From Bursaphelenchus xylophilus (lineage: Eukaryota > Nematoda > Chromadorea > Rhabditida > Aphelenchoididae), in the NCBI GenBank assembly GCA_904066235.2, contig CAJFCV020000001.1, positions 10,101,291 to 10,165,290 of the forward strand: a stretch of DNA of 64,000 nt, given 5' to 3'. Both the position numbers and the translations under genes were made by a program. Within the stretch, counting starts at the first letter, position 1. Every line of letters begins with the position of its first letter. Below are positions 33,047 to 46,804 of this stretch, piece after piece. The notes beneath the pieces were generated by a model that was not told where the DNA came from, did not search any database, and saw nothing but the letters and a program-made list of their open reading frames with translations.

Positions 33047-36000
33047 GGTGAACGTTGAAGCGAAGAACCAGATTCCTTTCGGAACTTAACCGGTAAATGA
33101 GAAAAATGAAAACGAAAATTTGGTGAATTTCGAATATGCAAATTTTGCTTTTTTGTGGGAATTCGTGGCTTTTTTCTTCCAATTTTATTCAATTTTTTTG
33201 TTGGCAAAATTCTTTAAACGTTGCAACGCGTTTTGATATTTCGGAGGATGTCATCGAATTTTGAGGGTATCTGGACGAGCATGAACAAAAGGTTTGGGAT
33301 GAATGCCACTTTTTGGTGAGTTTTTGATGAATTCTGTTTGATTACTTTTGATTTTCATGCATTCTTTAATGTTTACGGATTTTTAGATCGTTTTGTGCCC
33401 GCAGTAACCAACCCTCTGTGCTTAGTGATTCAACGTTTTGTCAGCTGCTGGACGTGTGTCATCATTTGTTTCTAAACCGTCGATGAAAACACATCTCAAA
33501 GCCCTTGAAGTTGGCCTCAATTGGATGATTTTGATGGAGATTTAACTTGAAAACGAATCGATATGTAGGTAAACTTGGGTTTTATTACGAATAAATTGTG
33601 AATGAAGTAATTTCTTTGGAGATTTTGAGGTAGTTCGGCACGTTGAATCGGAAAATCGCAATCATTTTTTTAAGACTTACATTTTTTACGCCTATTTTAG
33701 AAGATTGTTGCTGATTTAAAAGTATGGGTCGTAATTGGCGGTTATGCTGAGAATTTGTATGACGTTTTCGGGATAAATTTGAGACTTAGCGTATTTTTAA
33801 TTTACTATCTTTTTTCTCGGATGAAGACTTTAATGTTTTCTTCCAGTAATCGCTCAAAAACTTAGCTTTTTTACTTTTTTTTGCAAAAATAACTCTTCCC
33901 TTCCATCATTTCACCTTTAAGTGATCATCAATTTGTCTTTAAAAGTCGATGAATCTACTTTACAACAACGGCCAAAAACGACTTGATGAGGTTTTGTGAA
34001 ATCGATTTTCTCAACTTTGTACTGTGTTTGCAATAATTACAGCGCAAGGTTTTGAAAGGCTCTTTATTGGGGTTGATGAATAAAATTAACGGATCATTCA
34101 TTAACGTTCTATCACTCGCAGTATTTCGTATTTCGATCAAAACTTTTGTTTGGGCAGTTCATTGATCAGTATGGGGCGGATGGCAGGTAGATACGCAAAA
34201 AATATTGTAGAAAGTGCCTACGGCGCTTGGCAAAGCCGGTTGGATGGTCGGCGAAGACTTGCAATATGTCCACTTTTTCTAATTTCGGCCATTACTAACG
34301 TCAGTTTCCTTTACCATGAGTTATTGTAGCATACAGAAGGATAAAATTTGCGGCAAAAAACGAAGATCCTTAACTTTAATCTTGATATTATTGATGTGAG
34401 TTCATGGAAAATAGCTCAAAATAGGTGCTAAGCTATCCTGGGACCCGAAAAGTCGTAGCGCCCCTCTCGATATGTTCTATAGTCTGTAACGTAGGCAATT
34501 TTTAAATGTCGTAGCTGCCGTTGTAACGGCAGGGCTCAAACTTTTAACAAACAGTGTTTTGATTAAGTTTTTGGCTGAAGAGAAACAGAATGGACAAGAA
34601 ATTCCCCACGTTTTCCTATAAATTATAGAGATTTTTGATTGAAGACGGTCCAAAACTTTCCATTTTTTTGCGATTTTCCGTTTACAGCTAATGTCATCGT
34701 TTTTATTTATAGCATCTATGTATTGATCAGATTAAAATTAATTTTATTGCTGCAACCCCGTGAAAACGGCGTTCCTTGGGGCTTTGTTTTCTCGAACCTT
34801 CACCGACCAATGACCGTAACACTTCTCATCCCCTTCCTCTACCGTATCACTCAAACACTTGCATTCTCTCTCTCTGCTCCCCTTTTTGTCTGAATTTTCT
34901 AGATGAACAGCTTTACACAGTCAACCAAAAACCACATTGACGGGAACTTTTCCCATTTTTTTCTTTTCGTATGCTGTAATGGGGCTGGGATATGTCTACA
35001 TTTAGCTAATTGATTGGTCTTGTTTTCGAATCGGAATGCTTTTAAAATTTTTAAAAAACGTTAAGCACTCACTTTAGGGGTGGGTGTCCTTGTTGATGAC
35101 TGCTTTTTTTAGAACAAAATTTCGATTGGAATTTTTGAAAATGGGAACAGATGTTAATGTTCAAAAAGTGTTGTAACTGGGTAGATGAAATTGTATAAAG
35201 ATAAAATATGAATTTTTCGTGGAAGATTAGATGCATTTTTGCCCCGCGTTATGCAGAAACCCGTCGAATTATGAGAGTTTTTAATATAAAAAATCTTGTT
35301 TTCCAACATCATAAGGCATTTTTAAAGTGTACTCGAGAGTTTTCGAATAATTTTCCTAGGATTTTTAACCGCACTATGCAGAAAAAACCGATACAGAAGC
35401 CGATTTTTCCCATTTTCCAATGCGTCAAACGCCCACAAAATAAAACCTACGGTACTTTGCCTCAAATTTTCGTTTTGCACCCCTTCAGGGCGTGTCCCGT
35501 ATTTCTCAATATCTGCACTTTTGACTCACTTCATCTCCACGTAATGCCCATCAAGATCCTTCCAATTCCGTAATATTACACATAAAAATTTAACATCCTA
35601 GGCTTGTCAAAAGTGCATTACCCAATTGCCAACGTACCGGACCTTCTAATTTCAGCGATCCTGTTCTTGATGTTGTCGTTATTTCAAAACAAAGATCGGA
35701 AATCTAGAACGTCGCCCATTTCCAGGCGAAAAAGTTCATTACACCCGATTTTTCCAGTTACTTCCTTACGTTCCCTTCAATATACTTAAGAAAGAGTCGG
35801 GAGCTACCTTTTTTTAAGGGCTTCACAATTTTATCGAAGCGTTTAACGCGCATGTTTTGCAAAATTTTTATTCTATAAAATACGTTTTTTGGGGGGAAAA
35901 TAAAAACTCAATATTTTGCGGCACGGTAAATTTCACCGTATAGAATTTTAGAGTTTGTTAGCAGGAGTATTAGGTAGTAATTTGAGAGATAAATGAAAGG

Positions 36001-36241
36001 ATTCTACTGATTCTTTCGTATTTTACAGCCATTTAAAGTCATCCATCTCTTTGACTTACGGATTTCGAAAAAAGCTTCGATATTTTTGAGTACAATGAAT
36101 ACCATAGTATGAGATTCTCAGGATTTGTAATAGAAGTAAAAGCCAATAATTTGGGGCATCGACCGTTAAATTTTATCGAATTCGTCGTATTTTACAACCT
36201 TTTCAATTCACCCCTCTTTTTCAGCAGATTTCCCTAAATTG
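33047..36241. other. Long interval without a supported gene
   Basis: AT-rich DNA between the putative 5' exon of the coiled-coil gene and the SLC17-type gene. Open frames such as 34639-34893 and 35208-35573 (plus) have no motifs and no splice context. The word CGTATTTTAC, frequent in introns here, occurs near 36000 and 36187. A small palindrome CTGCCGTTGTAACGGCAG lies near 34510. Confidence 0.5.
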
Positions 36242-39200
36242 ATGTCCAAAAGTTCTTCGAAAACCTCGTCAGACTCCTCCACAGATTCTGGAAATGACTA
36301 CGCTCTACCGTCAACGTCTCCTGAATCCTCAGAACCATCATCGCCATCGGCTCTGAAGAAGCGTTCATCAGTTTCGACCCAAAATTCAAAGGTTTCTTTC
36401 GGCGTTTCGGAGGCTCCGTCTGATGCAAATGGATGCTTCACTTTCAAACACAATACCCGGATTATAATCATGGTGATCGCGACATGGTGTCTTAGCATGA
36501 TCATCGCAAACGCAACGGCGTTGAACTTCACCGTAATTTGTATGAAAAAAGAGGAAAGTCATGGACTATTAAGTAGTGAGACAATTATAAATGGACTGAA
36601 TAGTAGTGTAAATAGCCATGAAAAGGCAATGTTTACGGCGAAGGAGAACAGTTGGCTCTTCAGTTCGATCGCGATGGGATCTTTGTTGGGGACATTGCCG
36701 ATCGCCAAATTGAATCTAAAATACGGAGCGAGGTAAGAAATACTAAAGAAATATGAGTTATTGTCAAAAGATGTTTCTCAAGTAAAAAAAATTTTGTCAA
36801 AAAATGGAAAATTAAAAATTTTTTATGCTTTAGGTCCTCATAATTCGGTTGTTTCTGCACAACGCGATCTAAAACTTTAGAATTTTCTAATTTAAGCATA
36901 CATTTACGTTTCTGCCCAATTTTGGCAAAATCCAAGAACTTTCTTTGGGTTACTGTAATTTTTCATCAAAAAAATTTGCTTGCCAATGACGTGTTAGGCC
37001 TTCTACTAGCGGTAAACCATCTAATTTTCTAATTTCAGAAAGATTTTCACTACCTATGGAGCGATCTCAGCCATCAGCACCTTGATCCTCCCTTTTGTTG
37101 CCCATTATGGATTCTATCCCGTTTTGGCGTCAAGATTTCTTGTTGTAAGTTACTAATTATTTCAGTTTACCTTAAGCTTCACGTTATTATAAAGAGACAG
37201 CAGGCACTCACGTATTTTAAAACTCTCTAAAGCACGGATTTTAGGGCATCTCCTTCGCCATTACTCTGCCCGCGACTGGAATTGTGGTCGCTGATTGGGC
37301 GACGCTAAAACGCTCTGGAACTTATGTCGCGTTACTGTCGATGCATTTACAGCTGGGCACGGTGATTGCAATGCCATTGTCGGGCTTCCTTTGCGAGAGT
37401 CCGCTCGGATGGCCAATGGTTTACTTTGTGTTGGGTGGAATTACGGTCATCAGTTTTGTCGTGTTTTATACGTTTTATCGAGATTCACCGGAGATGCATC
37501 GGTAGGTCAAAAAAGTCATCAAAAATTTGTCTTTGAAAATTGTTATGATTTGTACTTCAAGCAGCTGTAGGCACCGCCAGATTACTATCAATTTTCCAAA
37601 GATTTACAATTATTTTTTTCAGGAACGTCTCCCTCAGAGAGCTCGCCAAGATCCAACGAGGCAAAGTGAAATGCTCCAAAGAGCAGTGCCAAACAGAGAA
37701 GATCCCCTACGGCAAGATCTTCAAAGACCCCGCCGTAATCGGCACTCAGATTTGCGCTCTCGGCTCTCGGGTCGGGTTCCAGATCTTCGCTCTCTACGGT
37801 CCGCTGTATTTGAACAAGGTCCTCCATCTAAATGTTCATCATACCGGCGCTCTGGCCGCTTTGCCCTCATTGTTGGCGTTGATTGTGAAGTTCTTTGTGG
37901 GCCCACTGAGTGACAAGATGACTTGTATTTCGCACAAGTCGAGAGTGCAACTTTTCGCAACGCTGTCGCAGTTTGGCATGGCCGCATGCTTTATTGGGCT
38001 GGCGTTTTTGCAGAGTGGGAACACAATTCTGGCACAGGCGTTGTTTACTGGTAAGTAAGATGTTTTTACGATTAGTTTTTATTCATCGAATAAGTCAAAA
38101 GCTGTGAAAATCGAAAAATCATAAAGTCAAGTTTTCGTGTTGGGACCATTTTGAAGTTGAAATGATTTTAAAAAACACGTAAAAATCTGTGTTTACAGAT
38201 CTAAATAGCTTATGGAAACAAAGATTACATCATCCCTACAACTTCTAAGGCCTTTTCGAGATTTTTTGACCAGTCATTTGAGTTCCACCACGAAAACCCT
38301 GAGAATCAGGATCACCCTGCAAATCTCGAAAAACAATCCAAGACTGATCTCTAAATTACAAAATAACGTTTATTACACAAACACTCAAAAAGCAATTTAA
38401 CGCCGCTCTCTTTGATCCCGTGACTTGATTTGTAACCCAGTCAATAGCAATGTTCCGAGTGCAAAAGTGCGACGGAAGGGGGGAATTACAGCCAACTGTG
38501 GTCACTGCTCCATTCCGAAAACAAGCTGATGTGATGAACTCACAAATCATCGTTGTTTTTGGGAAGAAAGGGCAATAGTATTGAGATTTACTTCAAAATT
38601 ACTGCATGACTTTTAAAAAATCAGGTGTTTTTTGAATGTAAAACTTGATCAAAATTGAAATCGCCAGACATTAGACTGTTTTGGAACAGTCTAATGTCTG
38701 CTTTGGAACAGCAGATTGATTACTTTCGACTTTCGAGAAAATCGAGGTTTTCGTGGTGGGACCTAAAAATTGAAAACTAAACTCAAAATTTTTGTGCCAA
38801 ACCAGTCCATGTGGTTTTAAAATGCATACAAGACTTGCAATTTATATCGTTTTTTCAGGAGTGACCGTATTCAACGGGATAAATGCGGTCGGTGCGACCA
38901 AATCCAGCCAACTCATTGCCGGTCGGTTCGCCTCCGTTTTGATGTCGTTCCAATCGTACATCAACTCAGCCGTCGTCCTCCTGGTACCTCATATTATCGG
39001 GTTTGTCGCGCCATACGGTCACGCGCAAGGCTGGAAGTGGATCCTCCTCTCTGTTGGTGGTTTAGTCATCGTATGTGTTCTCATATTCGATGCTACCGCC
39101 AAAGCGGAGACCCGTAGTTGGGCCAGGGAGTTGCCCATGATCCGGAAGTGTGGCCAATGCATTGAGGTGCCAGTGGAGCCGAGAACCGGTCGAAGGGGAA

Positions 39201-39253
39201 GTGCCATCAGTACGACGACCATCATGAGTATGGTGGATAGTGATGAGGAATGA
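36242..39253 (+). CDS. SLC17-type major facilitator transporter
   Basis: Five exons (36242-36732, 37039-37144, 37245-37501, 37623-38050, 38859-39253) join in phase to 558 residues. A Ser-rich cytosolic N-terminus (about 75 residues) precedes the first membrane segment (RIIIMVIATWCLSMIIANAT). A large first loop has several Asn-X-Ser/Thr sites. SSIAMGSLLGTLPIAKLNLKYG is followed by FAITLPATGIVVADWATLKR and AMPLSGFLCE, matching the SLC17 pattern of organic-anion or phosphate/vesicular transporters. The second six-helix half follows, with a charged C-terminal tail ending MSMVDSDEE. The substrate cannot be inferred. An acceptor TTTTTCAG sits 12 bases before the start, so the 5' UTR is spliced or trans-spliced. 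It converges on MRPL34. Confidence 0.88.
38665..38700. repeat. Perfect 16-bp hairpin in the last SLC17-type intron
   Basis: CAGACATTAGACTGTT (38665-38680), loop TTGG, then its exact reverse complement (38685-38700). No mismatch. The intron also holds opposed copies of a TTTTCGTG-K-TGGGACC word (near 38140, 38286 and 38740), suggesting remnants of an inverted-repeat element. Confidence 0.85.
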
Positions 39254-39572
39254 AATTTGTCAATTTCTCAATGACTTCCGGCAATATAATCAAGTTATGT
39301 CCTTATTCATCCATAAATTTGTCTAAACTTTGTCCAAAATCATCTAATTCTTTGTTATTTTCAATTTCCTATATTATACTTCATGTACAAATTACTCTTA
39401 CACCCTAATTTCCTTTCATTTTCCAGCTCCTTATCCTGTAAAAATTCATTGGTTATTAATTTTATGATATTCCACTCCCGGTGCCATATCAAAAATCCGA
39501 GTGTAACATCGGCTTAAATCCGAAACTTTATTTCAAATGTAACAAGAACAATAAAAATCCTAAAATGTCAGA

Positions 39573-40147
39573 TTACAGTGGATAAGAGAGGCGGTGTTTC
39601 TTGGGACGGTTGTCGTGATTCCAGCCGAGGAATGGTTGCTCGCGGAGGATTCGGCGCATCACAATTTCGCGGCCTCCGGGGGTTGAGAGACGGGCTTCCA
39701 GAGAGCCTAAAAAACAACATCGGATTAGTAGAATAACTCCTTAAACTGGTCAAAAATGGTCCTAAAATTTATCAAAAACGCCCTTGACTCTACTGTTTTC
39801 ATTAACATCAAGCAATCGGTAGTGGTATTATTTTCTACTAATTTTGGTCCCAACACGAAACCCGGAATCGCTCAAAAGCTCGGAAATCCGTCTGTAAACA
39901 CACAATACCCCCTGTAGGATTCAAACATATCCTTTCGCCAGATTTGCTTCAATTTCCCCTCCAAGAATTTCAAAAATTAACATCCATCGCCTTGTCCCTT
40001 ACCCTTTTCCAGACGTTCCTTCATTCTAAAGGGGAAGATATGCGGTTTCCAGTTGCTTCGATGCCAAGGGCAATTCCATCGGACTGCGAAGACCATCGAT
40101 GGAGCTCGGCTCTTCAACAAGAAGGCCACGGCGTTCTGACCGAGCAT
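39573..40147 (-). CDS. MRPL34: Mitochondrial large ribosomal subunit protein bL34m
   Basis: Two exons (40003-40147 and 39573-39706) join in phase to 92 residues. The N-terminus is basic and acid-free for about 50 residues, consistent with mitochondrial import. The core RLSTPGGREIVMRRILRE aligns with the end of bL34 proteins (RLSTPAG...ILRRMLKGR), which sit in the 50S/39S subunit near the 23S/16S rRNA. Unlike typical bL34, which stops soon after this helix, the protein continues about 24 residues (PFLGWNHDNRPKKHRLSYPL). It converges with the SLC17-type gene; stop codons are 320 bases apart. Confidence 0.75.
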
Positions 40148-40770
40148 GGTTGATGCCTACTACAATATAAATAAAAACAAAGTTAAAAACCATAACCAAA
40201 TTAAATAAAAAAAAGATATCACAATGGCCATGAACCATTTTCTGAGCGCATAAAAAGATAAAATTTCAAAATAATCTCTTTATATACAACATTTAGAACT
40301 ATAAGACAATATAAAACCACCTGAATTGGAATAAAATTGAGTGTGGACACCTTGAACATCTAGTTACTATAGAAATATGTGGACTCTATCAAAAACGAGA
40401 TATGAATTCATCGAATGACACGTCAAATGGCAAGACTTTCGAGGAAACAGTAAAAACTTGATTACAAAATCTGTTCAAAATAAAATTTTTAAGTAATAAA
40501 TAGCCCCTAAATATCACTGACTTCAAGATACAGACGTTAAAAGAGACCGCATGCCATATCTCAATCAACATTGACCTTATTCATGACGATAACACGAAAA
40601 ATGTGCAAAATAAAGTCTTGAGATGTTACAGTAATCCTCTAACCAACAGCAGGCCTCACAAATGAAATACACAATCTTTTCCAACCTCAAACATTTTCCG
40701 CTGACTTCAAAATGCACAAAAATTTCAAGTTCAACATCAAAGACCAAGTACAATCTCCTAATTTCAGTGT

Positions 40771-42014
40771 TTATCCCTGAATCAACCGACGGAAGAAGAT
40801 GACGACATGATCGTAGGTGGTGAACGTTATCCCCACAGCTATTGGCCCCTTGACCCAGTTCATGCTGAGGCCCTTGTACCAGCCGCGGACAATTCCTTCC
40901 GTCCTGGCTATATCCATCAAAGTCTTGATGACTCCTTGATTCGCGGGGACTCGGCCGGTCTGCATTCGTCGTCGGACAATGTCCAGCGGGTAGGAAGAGG
41001 ACTGGCCGACCAGGCCGGCGAAGGAGCCCATCAACATGCTGATTATTGGGCCGGGTTTCGTTTTGAACTCCTCTGAAGGTAAAAAAATATAAAATTTTGC
41101 AAAAAAAACCATAAAACAGCCTACGAATCTTCCTCTTCCTCTTAAAACTTCTTTCAAGGTTCAATAAAAACTCTTTCCACAAAAATTCACTCACCTTTAT
41201 ATAGTAATTTCAGCGTTTCGTAGGTGAAAAAACTGCTTCCAGCATACGGGACCACACCGAGCAAAGTTGGGCCCAATCCTCTGTAAAATATCCAGAATCC
41301 ATGCCTCTGATACTCAATTTTAAATACTGATCTCAGGTTTGGATAAATCGTCTTGTCTGAGACTGATAAACAAGCCTTGGCCGTGTCCAAAGGGTAGGTG
41401 ATGGTGGTGGAGGTGATGGCGGCCAAAGATCCGGACACATATCTTCGCCCATGGGTGGGTTTGCCGTCTCGGTCCACTCGTAGGAGTCTTTTGTACTCTT
41501 CATGCGCTGCGAATTGGATGGCCGCGTATGGGACCACTCGAGCCATTGTGGCCGAATTCCCGCGATACAAAGCGAAAAATCCGTCCTTTTGGTAGGTGCG
41601 TATCACAAATTTGATGGCTTCTCGGAACGAATATCGCCGGGTCGTTGATACTGCAATTAAAAAACATCAAATTTCGGGACATTATTAGCCTTTTTTAGTC
41701 ATAGCGACATTATACTAGCTGAAAAATCAAAATTTCTAAAAAATCAGTCATCATGACGGAATTTTCGAATTTCAAAAAGCTCAAAATCACTCATTAACCA
41801 TACCCTGGAAGTTGATTTTGCATCGGTCCAACGGAGCGATCACCGTTTTCGCACAAGCCCCAGCCAAGGCGCCTGAGGCCAGCGAAGGAAGGATCCGTCG
41901 CCATTTGGGGAGATCCTTCGCTTTCGGCTCGACATTCTCCCGAGCACCATTGCACTGTGCGATATGAAGGAAAAGGGCCAGAAGGTCTGGACTTGGAGGC
42001 GTTATTTGACCCAT
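40771..42014 (-). CDS. SLC25A42: Mitochondrial carrier, SLC25A42-like (coenzyme A/ADP transporter), paralogue A
   Basis: Three exons (41804-42014, 41195-41650, 40771-41072) join to 322 residues, as in animal SLC25A42. Three carrier repeats carry the signatures [23 protein letters not shown] and [31 protein letters not shown] and [15 protein letters not shown] match the CoA carrier subgroup, which imports CoA into the inner-membrane matrix in exchange for adenine nucleotides. A 5' UTR intron (about 42041-42080) is suggested by GTAAGT and TTTTAG. The variable N-terminus contains the codons IAQCNG, encoded by a GCAC-N-GTGC motif at 41952-41960. A related paralogue lies immediately upstream. Confidence 0.9.
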
Positions 42015-42725
42015 CTCTCACTTCTCATACCTCGGTTTACCTAAAATCATAACACTAATAAAAAACACTCAACTTACTATGTGTTCGTATGTTGGCTGGA
42101 AAAAGGAGAAAGACCGATCAGCACGGTGCCGCCGGAAATGGAGAAATGGAAAGGAAATTTTGGAAAGAAACGCGATTTACATAAGTGGACGTGTAATGTA
42201 AGTCGGAGATGAGGTTATTTGGAGTGGAGGTGACCTAGGAGGTGCTACGAAATACCCGTCGTTCGTTCAATCTTGAATGATGTTACCCTGAAATCATCTA
42301 CAACTTCTAAAAAATTCTAAAAAATAAAAAAAATCAGAAATTTTCAAGGATCAAAAAATACGAAATATCATGGTAAAAACAACCATATAATCATAAAATA
42401 CACCACTTGAAACGATTTGTAAACGCAATAAAAGTTTATTCTGAGGCGTTTCTCAACCGATAGGCACAATCTTTTTTTGACACACGGTATGTGTAATATA
42501 AGGCGATTTAAAAAAAATATGGCATTTCAAATGACCCGAGATAACTTGGAAAAGTTTGTACAAGAGAGGATCAACACCAGGAAGTCGGAAAACATCGGTT
42601 TTAAAATAGAATTGATATTGGACCAGACATAAAAATAAAATTTTGTTATAACGGAGGTTGAGCTGCGTTAGTAAGCACCGTAATATGCAAAATATAATCT
42701 ACCCTACTGTTGGATGAACCTATTT

Positions 42726-45211
42726 TTACTCGGCCCACTTCAAAAAGATGGGTTTTAGTCGATCGTTGACAGTGAAGGCGAGGCCGGCGGCGATGGGGCC
42801 TTTAATCCAGTTCATGCTGAGTCCCTTATAAAGTCCACCAGCGATTCCTTCAGTCCTCGCGATAATAATCAACGACTTGACGACTCCTTGGCCCTCCGGG
42901 ATCTTTCCCGTTTGCATTCTCCGTCTGATTATATCCAATGGATACGAAGAAACTTGGCCGGTGATGCCAGCAGTGGCACCAAATATCAGCTCCAGACCAA
43001 GTGGGGGATTTTTTTTGAACTTCTCTGTAAGAATCATTTAAAATATTAAAAACTAAACATTTTCAAAAATTATATTACACTAGATGAAAAACTTCGATTT
43101 CAATCCCTCACCTTTGTACCACAACTTCAAACTGCTATTCACATAAAATCCAGAGCCGGCATACGGTATCACACCCACCAAGGTGGGCCAGAGACCTCGA
43201 TAAAGGTTTTTGAGACCACTTTTTTGATATTCATACTTGAACACTGCTCTCAGATTGGGGTATTCCTCCTTGGTTGAGACTGAAAGACGGGCTTTGGCAG
43301 TGTCCAGAGGATATGTTAGAGTTGTAGCGGTGATTCCAGCCAAGGATCCTGCGAGATATCGTCGGAATGGAGTGTGGGATCTAAAATATGGTCAAGTATA
43401 ATATAAAAAATCGGCAAAACAAGTGCTATTATTGCCAAAATTCCCAAGCCACCTTTCAACTCATATATCGGACCACCTACAATAACATGAACCAAAAAAA
43501 TCAGTAAAATAATATTCTCCTTACCCTCCTTCATCCACGTGAAGCATAAGTCGATACTGTTCGTAGGAAGCGAATTGGATGGATGCGAATGGTATAACAC
43601 GGGCCATTGTGGCAGAATTTCCACGAAAGAGGGACCAAAAGCCCTCAGTTTGATAGCTGACCTTCACAAATTTCATTGCGGATTTCAGATGATATCGGCG
43701 TTCGGAGGTCACTAAAGATAATTTAATAATGGTATTGAGACTTTTATTTCTATATTAAGACTTTGTTCAGAAACGATCATTAGCTTATACAACTGTCAAA
43801 ACTTAATTTTTTACCTAAAATAAACAGAAATCCAAGTCAATATGTACAACAAAATTTGTTAAACTTTATAGCAAAAAATTACAACCAGAGATTCATCATA
43901 GAAATTAACTAACGTTTTTTGTCAAACTTCTAACTAAATTTCATTAATTTCCTTCTACAGGGTGTACCAAATTCGGTGCCCGATTTGAATTGGCTATAAC
44001 TTCTTTAATTTTGGGCCAAATTTTAAAATTCTTTTTTTCCCTGAATCCTCAGACAACCCCATTTTGTCTGATACCAAATATGTTATACATAGGTAAGTGT
44101 CATCTACAGTTATTAGATTTATTCTTGAAGTTCATTTTTTTTTGGTCGTTTTTCGGTTGTTTTTTCGGCCTTTCCCGGTGTGTCCGAAAATGGAGTACGG
44201 TGTGGAAGAAAAAGCTTGGTCTGTGGTTTGGTATGGCAAATACGGTTCGCCGATAAATGTTCAAAGGGAATACAGGATGAAATACGGACGTAAGGCCCAA
44301 CCCAGATCGCAAGACATTTCGGCGTTGGTGGAATAGGTTCCTTGAGACTGGCAGCGTTAACAGGAAACAAAAAAAGCAGGAAAGATGGGTACGAACCTAG
44401 CTGAAAATGGAAGAAGTTTTGTCAAAATTCCGAGAAAATCCGCATATGAGTACACGAAGTTTGGCCAGAACCGAGGGAATGCCTTCACCAAGGACCATTC
44501 GACGAACTCTGGAGGTTGATCTTCACTTTTTGTGCTTATTCTCATCGTCGATTTTCAGGAGGGGAAATTCCACCGTATTTTTCTTCCGCACCGTACTCCA
44601 TTTTCGGACACACCGGGAAAGGCCGAAAAAACAACCGAAAAACGACCAAAAAAATGAACTTCAAGAATAAATGCAATAACTGTAGATGACACTTACCTAT
44701 GTATAACATATTTGGTATCAGACAAAATGGGGTTGTCTGAGGATTCAGGGAAAAAAGAATTTTAAAATTTGGCCCAAAATTAAAGAAGTTATAGCCAATT
44801 CAAATCGGGCACCGAATTTGGTACACCCTGTAATATTTGACACCCACAATTTAAAACCCATAATTTGTTACCTAAAATAATATTCTTGCTAAAATTTCGC
44901 TGTAAACTCCAGGTAGCTGGTCCAAAAACAACATAATCTGTACTTTCCCGTCATCGCCTACACATTTTTCATTCCCTTTTCTTCAGTAAACAGATGCTTT
45001 GTTCATTTCGCGACACCTAAAATCCGAAGAAAAATAAAAAAAACATCTCACCTTGGAAGAAGATCTTTGTCCGATCCAATGGAGCGATCGTGGTTTTGGC
45101 CACAGCTCCAGCAATTCCCCCGGCTGCCAGAGCAGCCGTAACTTTTTTCCAGGACCTTCTCACATCTCCTTTTTTGGAGGTTTGCACTTTTTCTTGGGCA
45201 TCTTTGGTCAT
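42726..45211 (-). CDS. SLC25A42: Mitochondrial carrier, SLC25A42-like, paralogue B
   Basis: Four exons (45052-45211, 43525-43711, 43112-43380, 42726-43024) join in phase to 304 residues. Signatures are [23 protein letters not shown] and [11 protein letters not shown], with [20 protein letters not shown] and [15 protein letters not shown]. It shares two intron positions (after the first repeat and before the third) with paralogue A and has one extra. The pair arose by tandem duplication and has since diverged considerably. Differences in the last repeat ([13 protein letters not shown], no aromatic cluster) may signal altered function. The first intron is 1.34 kb because a transposon-derived element sits in it. 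Confidence 0.88.
43958..44830. mobile_element. Fold-back Tc1/mariner-like element with transposase fragment
   Basis: CAGGGTGTACCAAATTCGGT (left end) and ACCGAATTTGGTACACCCTG (right end) continue into inverted arms of about 255 bases each (43958-44213 and 44576-44830), flanked by TA on both sides. The 362-base interior encodes, with interruptions, an N-terminal DNA-binding region: [24 protein letters not shown] and [19 protein letters not shown], as in helix-turn-helix domains of insect and worm transposases. No catalytic domain remains. It lies inside intron 1 of SLC25A42 paralogue B. Confidence 0.88.
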
Positions 45212-45917
45212 TTGAAATCGGTCAAGTTTTTGTGCAGAGTGAGCTATCTATATGTGGTTGGTCTAAGTAGAACTTGAGGTACTTTGGAGGCAAATTTCTG
45301 GCAAGTCGACTAAGGACACATCTGAAAAAAAATTATATTACACTAGGTGTCAATCTAAAGTCAGTTAAAAAAAAGAAGTATTTACAGCAGCAATTAATTC
45401 GAAAAAATCCAGCAGTTTTTAAAATCGGATATGAAATAAAACGGATCAAAAAACCCCCGAAACAATGCTAGACATATTATTTTTCCGAGACTCTTGACCC
45501 AATGATTAAAGAACACCCAGGGTAAACGCGCCTAAAAATAATCAAAAAGGTCACCGAATTCCGTCTTTTACTTGGGTTTTAGGCAAACATCACAATGTTT
45601 GTGGTAACTATAGGCACAAAAAAATATTTTTTATATTATACTAGGCATCTAATTAAAATTCTGCAAAAAGAAAGCAAAAAATTAGATCAAATAACATGAT
45701 AAGCCACAAAAAATATTTGAAAAGCCAGTAAACTAGAATTAAGCGGGCCACACTCCCGCCTATAACATCTTTTCATATCAAGAACAATATAATTTTAGGT
45801 AAGGAACCCCAAAATTCTTCAATAACAACATCACATGAAATCAAGATGAATTTATGAACATTACAATAACAAAGGAAATAATTAGTGACATCTAGGAAGA
45901 TGAAAACATTGTGAAGA
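45212..45917. other. Interval between paralogue B and NUDT21
   Basis: No gene is recognised. Two copies of the word TTATATTA-Y-ACTAGG lie at 45333-45347 and 45631-45645, and AATATAATTTTAGG occurs near 45786. These resemble intron motifs elsewhere in the window, so part of this stretch may be 5' UTR intron of paralogue B. Confidence 0.4.

Positions 45918-46804
<887 letters not shown>

Noticed and set aside
40577..41194. Minus-strand open frame of 205 codons
   Set aside because: It overlaps the last exon of SLC25A42 paralogue A in another frame; the carrier frame has clear family motifs, so this is a shadow.
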